A stretch of DNA of 64,000 nt from Notolepis coatsorum (taxonomy: Eukaryota; Chordata; Actinopteri; Aulopiformes; Paralepididae), in contig OZ020586.1 of NCBI GenBank assembly GCA_963971535.1, positions 71,382,048 through 71,446,047 on the forward strand, given 5' to 3'. Below, piece by piece: positions 57,048-64,000 of the stretch; the stretch's first letter is position 1, and each line of letters starts with the position of its first letter. Both the position numbers and the translations under genes were made by a program. The notes under the pieces were generated by a model, which saw only the letters and a program-made list of their open reading frames with translations, was not told the DNA's origin and searched no databases.

Positions 57048-57062
57048 GTATGTATGTATATA

Positions 57063-57475
57063 TGCATTCATATGCCTGCCAGTATAGTCTTAAATTTGCA
57101 TTTTGTTGTATTTGTCTGTCTTCAATACCTTTTTTATATTATATTATTACAACCTTGTCAGATGCTAAACACATGGCCTGATGAATTAGCATGTCAAAGC
57201 TAGACTAGTTTCCAATTTTATAAGATGACGTCTTGATGACATGCAGGTCAATTCTGTGATTGTCCAGTCTGTCTTTCCAGGAATTTATCTTAGGCTTCCT
57301 GACCTCAAGTCCCTCCTGTGTCCAAGGAGTTATTCCAGGTCTCCTCACAGGAAACATCATGACCTGTCTGTTTGGAGACATCTACAAAATGTACAAAAAT
57401 GTGATATATCACCAGAAACTACTCAACCTCTACTGTCTTTGACTATGAATGAACACAACACTAACTTAGAACTTG
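57063..57475. other. Unclassified sequence
   Basis: Short frames only. No recognisable protein, splice-site pair or transposon end. Confidence 0.4.
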
Positions 57476-57479
57476 TGTC

Positions 57480-58690
57480 ACTGTGCTGGTTGTTGTGCTG
57501 CCCTACTGTCGGTCTGGGGAGGGTGTAAACTACCACATGCCTCCTCTGAGAGTCTGAGGAGGGTGTAGACTACCATATGTCTCCTCTGTTGGTCTGGGGA
57601 GGGTGTAGACTACCACATGCCTCTTTTGAGGGTCTGAGGAGGGTATAGACTACCACATGCCTCCTCTTGTCAGTCTGGAGTGAGTGTAGACTACCACATG
57701 TCTCCTCTGTCAGTCTGGGGAGGGTGTAGACTACCACATGTCTCCTCTGTCGGTCTGGGGAGGGTGTAGACTACCACATGCCTCCTCTGTATGTCTGAGG
57801 GGGGTGTAGACTACCACATGCCTCCTCTGTTGGTCTGGAGAGGGTATAGACTACCACATGCCTCCTCTGTCAGTCTGGAGTGAGTGTAGACTACCACATG
57901 TCTCCTCTGTCGGTCTGGGGAGGGTGTAGACTATCACATGTCTCCTCTGTTGGTCTGGGGAGGGTGTAGACTACCACGTGTCTCATCTGTGGGTTTGGGG
58001 AGAGTGTAGACTACCACATGTCGCCCCTGAGGGTCTGGGGAGGGTATAGACTAAAACAAAGCGGGGCTCGCAACTCATTAGTAGTTCCAAGGTGTTTAAT
58101 TGACAAAAAGGCAGATGCAACGTTTCGACCCTTCTGGTCTTCTTCAAGCATGAAGTATAGACTACCACATGCCTCCTCTGTCAGTCTGGAGTGAGTGTAG
58201 ACTACCACATGTCTCCTCTGTCGGTCTGGGGAGGGTGTAGACTATCACATGTTTCCTCTGATTGTCTGAGGAGGGTGTAAACTACCACATGTCTCCTCTG
58301 AGGGTCTGATGAGGGTGTAGACTACCACATGTCTCCTCTGAGGGTGTAGACTACCACATGTCTCCTCTAAGGGTCTGGGGAGGGTATAGACTACCACATG
58401 TCTCCTCTGAGGGTCTGATGAGGGTGTAGACTACCACATGTCTCCTCTGAGGGTCTGAGGAGGGTGTAGACTACCACATGTCTCCTCTGAGGGTCTGAAG
58501 AGGGTGTAGACTACCACGTGTCTCATCTGAGGGTCTGAAGAGGGTGTAGACTATCACGTGTCTCATCTGAGGGTCTGAGGAGGGTGTAGACTACCACATG
58601 TCTCATCTGAGGGTCTGAGGAGGGTGTAGACTACCACGTGTCTCATCTGAGGGTCTGAGGAGGGTGTAGACTACCACATGTCTCCTCTAA
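57480..58690. repeat. Minisatellite, about 40-bp unit, with an embedded fragment
   Basis: About 28 units of GGTCTGGGGAGGGTGTAGAC followed by TACCACATGTCTCCTCTG. Around 58052-58156 a non-unit segment (CAACGTTTCGACCCTTCTGG core) is inserted. That core looks like a dispersed fish repeat. Confidence 0.93.
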
Positions 58691-59054
58691 ATCTGAACTT
58701 GGTAGGTCTGCCTTTTGTTTTGATGCACCTTCCTGGAATGTTCTTCAACTCTCAAAATCAATACCCCACTATCCTATGGACAATTTAAGAACATGATCAC
58801 AATCCTCTCTACCTCAGTGTGTAACTGTTTATAATTTAAGAACATGGTCACAAACCTTCCTACCTCAGTGTGTAACTGTTTTTAATTTGATCTCTTTTCT
58901 TCTCTTTTCATCTGTGTTTCTGTCCTATTTATGCAAATGTGTTCTGAACGGCATTGCAAATGAGGGAAAAACCTCAATGTACCTTTTAGAGAATAAATAA
59001 AGGATTCAAATCATAGTCATTCACAAATTCAAGAGGAGGGACGCACACGCAAAC

Positions 59055-59075
59055 AAACACACACACACACACGCG

Positions 59076-59162
<87 letters not shown>
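59055..59162. repeat. (CA)n microsatellite
   Basis: About 50 CA units with a few interruptions. Bases 58691-59054 carry a short LINE-like 3' segment around 58700-59010 (CCTTCCTGGAATGTTCTTCA, later GAATAAATAAAGGATTCAAA), not firmly identified. Confidence 0.9.
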
Positions 59163-59163
<1 letters not shown>

Positions 59164-59283
59164 CCATGTGGTCCAAACATAATGTCTATAATCCCTTTTT
59201 GCTACAGTACCACGTGCAGCGTTACCAAGTCACACACCACTGTCACCACACACACGCACACTCCCCTGAGCCCCCATACTCAC

Positions 59284-59393
59284 AAGAGTGGAGGTACCCC
59301 ATGGAGGACGGGGAGGAGGGCAAGTGTCAGTAGTAGTGGAAGAGGAGGAAGGTTGGTGTCTGGTCTGAGGAGGCTGGTGGAGCTCAGCTGAGG
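59284..59393 (-). other. Exon-like segment, unproven
   Basis: The minus strand shows a GCTCTGCCCTGCAG acceptor and a CTT/GTGAGT donor around 110 nt. Two of its frames are open; one reads SAELHQPPQTRHQPSSSSTT. I do not recognise it as RIM sequence. It could be a rims2 alternative exon, or chance. Confidence 0.25.
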
Positions 59394-59444
59394 CTGCAGG
59401 GCAGAGCATGCCTCACTGTAATGAGCTTAACTCCGCATGGTAAG

Positions 59445-59640
<196 letters not shown>

Positions 59641-59711
59641 AGATAAGCCTGGGCCACACACCAACAACACAACAGTCTGGCTGGTTAGCTAGTTATAGTT
59701 ATCAGTTAGCA

Positions 59712-59915
59712 TGGTGTTTCTAATGCATGGTAAATGGTCAGGAGGCTTGCTGAAGTGTTAGCTTGCAGGTGGCTGTACTTGGTGGTTTGGTGAATGGTCA
59801 GGAGGCTTGCTGAAGGGTTAGCTAGCAGGTGGCTGTAGGTGGTGGTTTGGTGAATGGTCAACAGGCTTGCTGAAGTGTTAGCTTGCAGGTGGCTGTAGGT
59901 GGTGGTTGGCTCGCT
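59712..59915. repeat. Minisatellite, 60-bp unit
   Basis: Three copies of GAATGGTCAGGAGGCTTGCT, each continuing GAAGTGTTAGCTTGCAGGTG. Confidence 0.9.
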
Positions 59916-59919
59916 TGTT

Positions 59920-60540
59920 GGATAGAAGACCAGCAGCGTCTCCTGTAGACTGCCCACTCTCAACTTGCTAGAGATCCCAGAAGATCCCAGTAGGTCCAAC
60001 AGATCCCAAGAGAACAGGAACAATCAGCAGGGCAACAATATTAAATATCCATATTATATGAATAATCCAAACGTTGCTCTCCCTGCAACACTCCTCTCTT
60101 AATCCAACTGGAACGACGGGAATTTAAGTGAGCCCAACGGTACCACAGCGGCTTCCTGTATTCTCCCCTAATCTGGATTAGATTATATCCTGGACTGTTC
60201 CCGTTCCCACACAGAGCAGGGCCACCATTTCTCCCAGGTTATGACCAGTTGAAGTGCAGACCTAAGACATCCGTCGTCAGTCCGTCCACCTCTACCTCCC
60301 AGACGGGTTCCTGTGAGGCACCTGTCCCCATCTCCACATCCAGGGGGAGGGAGGTAGGAGCTCTCTGAGCCAATCAGGACCTGTAATCTCTGATGACGTG
60401 GCTTTTGGCCTTATGACGTGCCAGGCAGAGTTAAGCTGGTCAAAGGCTGTGACTTTAGCGCTGTTGGCAGACAGAACGCTACAGAGACACACTATAGGAG
60501 GAACATCTGATCGTATTCACATACTACATTCTAGAAGAGT
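59920..60540. other. Non-repetitive sequence of unknown role
   Basis: One of the few stretches right of 50623 without evident repeats. It has an open minus-strand frame at 60292-60492 that I cannot assign. It might hold regulatory sequence or an alternative first exon of rims2, but nothing specific supports that. Confidence 0.3.
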
Positions 60541-60544
60541 TTGA

Positions 60545-61045
60545 TATATTGAGATGGACAGTAAAGAAGATGCTTCTTTGAAACAAAGTGAGTGAACATT
60601 GCTTTTAGAAGATGCTTCTTTGAAACAAAGTGAACCAACATTGCTCTTAGAGCAGCGGTTCTCAAACTACGGGTTGCGACCCAAAGTGGGGTCATGGGTA
60701 CAGTAGGTGACAGTGGGGTGCATTGGCAAGTAAAAAAATTCAGATAATAATCAATACTTATTTTTTTCTTTTTATGTTCTGGCAACATATTTTGGCTAAA
60801 TATGCCTCGTTTTATAAATGTGTATTGATAACATAGTGCTGTAATAAAATGTTCTAATAAATATGCATGATCAAGTTCAACAACGTGTGCTTTTATTTTT
60901 ATATTCCTTAATTCCACATTGAAATTACACGATACATTAAGAGTGGGGTCGCCAAAAAAATCCTAAAGAAAATGGGGTCATGGTATAAAAAAGTTTGAGA
61001 ACCCCTGTCTTAGAGGATGCTTCTTTGAAACAAAGTGCTCTTAGA
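60545..61045. repeat. GATGCTTCTTTGAAACAAAGTG tandem repeat, split by a MITE
   Basis: Two units at about 60569-60650 and a third at about 61015-61040. The hAT MITE interrupts them. Confidence 0.85.
60653..61007. mobile_element. hAT-type MITE, 355 bp, with 8-bp duplication
   Basis: The left end is CAGCGGTTCTCAAACT and the inverted right end CAGGGGTTCTCAAACT. TCTTAGAG flanks it at 60645-60652 and 61008-61015. It is non-coding. Confidence 0.9.
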
Positions 61046-61360
61046 TACAACACAAATGGGAAGAACTTGTTGATGTACCACTTCCTTGGCATTTGATATG
61101 TAATAATATATATGAAATAACTATAGACACCTATATGCGAGCCTTCCAGCTGAAAATACTGTACAGAACTTTGGCAACAAGGAGGATGTTAAGGCTCTGG
61201 GGCATTGAGCGGACAGATGAGTGTAGATTCTGTGTGGAAGAGACAGAAGATTTGCCACACCTTTTTTGGTACTGTCCTTATGTAGTCTGTTTTTGGAATG
61301 GTGTGCAAAACTGGTTATCGAATTGCAATATCAGTTGTTATATTGATATACTGACGCTGT
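61045..61360 (+). pseudogene. L1-clade LINE C-terminal fragment
   Basis: The plus-strand frame includes YMRAFQLKILYRTLATRRML, then CRFCVEETEDLPHLFWYCPY and VCFWNGVQNW. The CxxC...HLFWxCP pattern is the C-terminal Cys motif of fish L1-type ORF2. No reverse transcriptase is attached. Confidence 0.7.
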
Positions 61361-61361
61361 C

Positions 61362-63744
61362 ATGTCACGTGAGGTAAAGAAGTGGTCCGACCTATCAGAG
61401 GCAACGCTACAGGACGCACTCGATGACGTCGACTGGGGAATGCTTCAGGCGAGCTCCAGTGGCGTCAGTGAGTTTGCGGATGTTGTTGTTCGTTTTATAA
61501 CAACACTAGCGGATAGCATTGTCCCCACAAAAAAAGTCTGGGTCTTCCCGAACCAGAAACCGTGGGTCGACTCGACAGTACTATCCGAGTGGCTCTGAAA
61601 ACTCGCATCACTGCTTATAACCTGGGCAGAGCGTCAGGAAACATGGAAGAGTATAAGGCTACAGTCTATACACTGCGCAAGGCTGTAAAACTTGCTAAGA
61701 GGACATACACTGACAAGATGGAGGCACAAATGGCCCAGAATGACACAAGAGGTTTATGGCGAGGACTATGGACGATAACTGACTACAAAGTCAGCGCCCC
61801 CTCAATGGGGAGTGCAGACGCCTCTCTCGTGGACCAGCTCAACTCCTTTTACGCACGGTTTGGGGCAAATAGTAGCGACGCTAGCTCACCAGCTAACGAC
61901 GTCACTGACGCACCGGCCGTGGTGGAAGGGGGGGGGGGGGGCACTCTCTCATTGACGGAACACAGTGTGAGAAGAGCATTTATGAGGGTGAACACCAGAA
62001 AGGCAGCTGGCCCAGATGGGATAACAGCAGTGTTGCGTTCGTCATATCAACACTGGTTGCATGCACGCTAATGACACTAATGACGCCACGTGCATGCATG
62101 CGCATAAATGTTCCCTCGCTTAAGCACAGACTAAAGACAATGCCTAATTGCCTCTATGAATGGAATGTAACACATTTCATTCACAAGTCTGTGTGAATGT
62201 ATCTGAGAACGTATTTAACACACCTGACGACCGGCGCTATTGATATGCAAAGTAGCCCAGGTGGGTACTTATAGCGAGTTGGCGAGTGCAGCGCATTCCT
62301 GTGTGCACGCGCGTGCCGCGCACATCCGTGCGTGTGCGTGCACGCGCTTCTGCTCACAAAACTTTGGCTGCACTGCGTGCAACCCCATCCCATGAAGAAC
62401 GCATCACTGGATAACAGGACGTATACTTAAGTCCTGTGCTAACCAGCTAGCCCCAGTGTTCACCACCATATTTAATCTATCCCTGGCTGAATCCGTGGTC
62501 CCTGCCTGTTTCAAGGTGTCCACTATAATACCGGTACCAAATAAATCCTCCCCAACAGGTCTTAATGACTACAGACCGGTGGCACTCACCCTCTGTGGTC
62601 ATGAAATGTTTTGAGAGGCTGGTTAAGGATTACATTTGTGCCTCCCTCCCCAGTGATATGGACCCTATGCAATTTGCATACAGGCCAAACAGGTCCACTG
62701 ACGATGCGGTCTCCCAAGTACTGCACAGCACCCTCTCTCACCTGGACCGTCAGAAGGGGGTCTATGTGAGACTGTTGTTCATTGACTATAGCTCAGCGTT
62801 CAACACCATAGTCCCCACCAGACTGGTGGACAAGCTGACCGAGCTGGGTCTGAGCTCCGCTCTGAGCGCCTGGATACTGGACTTTCTGAGTGAAAGGCCC
62901 CAGGCGGTCAGGGTGGGGGGTCAGACCTCCAACACCATCACCCTGAGTATCGGGTCCCCCCAGGGCTGTGTTCTGAGCCCCCTGCTGTATTCACTATACA
63001 CACATGATTGTGTGGCCAAATTCAGCTCCAACTCCATAGTGAAGTTTGCGGACGACACAGTGGTGGTGGGGCTGATCTCTGATAACGACGAGAAGGCCTA
63101 CAGGAGGAGGTTGAGGTACTGGAACGCTGGTGCCAGGACAACAGCCTGCTCCTGAACATTGGTAAAACCAAGGAGCTGATCGTGGATTTTAGGAGAACAC
63201 AGCAGGGGACACACACACCACTGAGGATAAACAGGGCTACCGTGGACAGGGTGAGCAGCTTCAAGTACCTGGGGGTCCACATCTCAGAGGACCTGACATG
63301 GACAACACACATAGACTCAGTCGTAAAGAAGGCGAAGCAGCGCCTCTACCACCTGAGACAGTTAGGAAGTTCAGAGTATCGGGGAAGATACTCCAGTCCT
63401 TCTACTCCGGAGCTGTAGAGAGCATCTTGACTGGAAACATCACTGCCTGGTATGGAAACAGCACAGCACAGGACAAGGAGGCCCTACAGAGAGTGGTGCG
63501 CTCAGCTGAGCGTACTACCGGTATTGCACTACCACCCCTGCAGGTCTTATACAAGAGGTGCAAATCCAGAGCCTGCAGAATAATGAAAGACCCTCACCAC
63601 CCCAACAACAGAATGTTTAAGCTACTGCGGTCAGGCAAACGCCTGCGAACACCAGCAACTAGGACAGAGAGACTTCGGCTCAGCTTCTCCCGCCAGGCCA
63701 TCAGAGTCTTGAACACTGAACTCTCCACACACGAGCACACATGA
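61362..63744 (+). pseudogene. Rex1/CR1-like LINE ORF2, frameshifted and split
   Basis: The linker between endonuclease and reverse transcriptase is at 61362-62027 (e.g. RKAAGPDGI). A hAT MITE interrupts it at 62028-62409. Reverse transcriptase continues with [65 protein letters not shown] and FADDTVV. The thumb and C-terminus run to 63744. The reading frame shifts near 61590, 62588, 63110 and 63360. The endonuclease domain is missing upstream. The same family left the 3' fragment at 30309-30989. Confidence 0.85.
62028..62409. mobile_element. hAT-type MITE inserted in a LINE
   Basis: The left end is CAGTGTTGCGTTC and the inverted right end CAGTGATGCGTTC. GATAACAG is duplicated at 62020-62027 and 62410-62417. 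Removing one target copy and the element rejoins the LINE reading frame at the conserved GPDGI motif. It is non-coding. Confidence 0.9.
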
Positions 63745-64000
63745 GCACACACACAACACACACACTGTATATGCTCACACACTAGCAGTCACTTTAGCAT
63801 GAACACACACACACATGCTGCACACACTCACACTCAACGGTCACTTTACACAATGAAAGGTCACTTTAAAAACAAGAACGGGAGTGGTTCTTGTATAGTA
63901 AACAGATGGATATAGCAAGCTAGCATAAGGACACATAGTATAACTGTAGATTGTATAGTATAGCATTGTATAGTAGTGTACATAAGACCCAGTGCCTCAT
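63745..64000 (+). mobile_element. LINE 3' untranslated region, continuing off the window
   Basis: CA-rich sequence followed by TATAGTATAGCATTGTATAG. It resembles the untranslated tail after the related fragment at 30520-30780. Confidence 0.5.

Overview
The window is repeat-dense teleost-like nuclear DNA. The evidence is a spliced vertebrate neuronal gene with GT-AG introns, fish-type LINE, SINE, hAT, BEL/Pao and Ty3/gypsy relics, and very long microsatellites and minisatellites. Nothing looks prokaryotic, viral or CRISPR-like. Most open frames over 60 codons here are translated simple repeats.

The host gene lies on the minus strand. Ten consecutive exons of a RIM active-zone scaffold gene, best matched to RIMS2 (teleost rims2a/b not resolved), lie between 50623 and 3867. 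In transcript order they are 50409-50623, 45235-45354, 31578-31677, 27997-28120, 10334-10374, 8185-8291, 6872-6919, 5935-6065, 5584-5755 and 3867-4020. All have GT-AG borders and compatible phases, giving 1,212 nt of open coding sequence. They cover a linker, the PDZ domain, a Ser-rich linker with a 16-codon cassette exon, the C2A domain and the start of the next linker. The gene runs off the left edge; no exon above 50623 could be identified with confidence.

The introns are filled with mobile DNA. Intron 4 carries a nearly intact, recently inserted BEL/Pao LTR retrotransposon (10795-19930; 5-bp target duplication, near-identical LTRs, tRNA-Tyr-type primer site). It also carries a degraded hAT element (20393-24338) that contains an L1-clade insertion, and a pile of insertions inside one (AGT)n microsatellite. 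Intron 2 holds a 5'-truncated Ty3/gypsy element and a 4.2-kb DNA transposon (40925-45153) with 24-bp inverted termini, a TATA target duplication, a multi-exon DDE-like transposase pseudogene and eight copies of a 13-bp motif. Right of the gene are three hAT elements, a solo LTR and a second composite element inside an (ATGT)n array, and a Rex1/CR1-like LINE split by a hAT MITE.

The most unusual signal is the relation between rims2 exon borders and tandem repeats. Pieces of exon plus splice site have been copied into neighbouring micro- or minisatellites at three exons, and a fourth array starts within its splice donor. One exon sits between long complementary (UG)n and (CA)n tracts, and another uses a (CT)n array as its acceptor tract. 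These could be real slippage and splicing biology or partly assembly artefacts; long reads and RNA-seq would decide.
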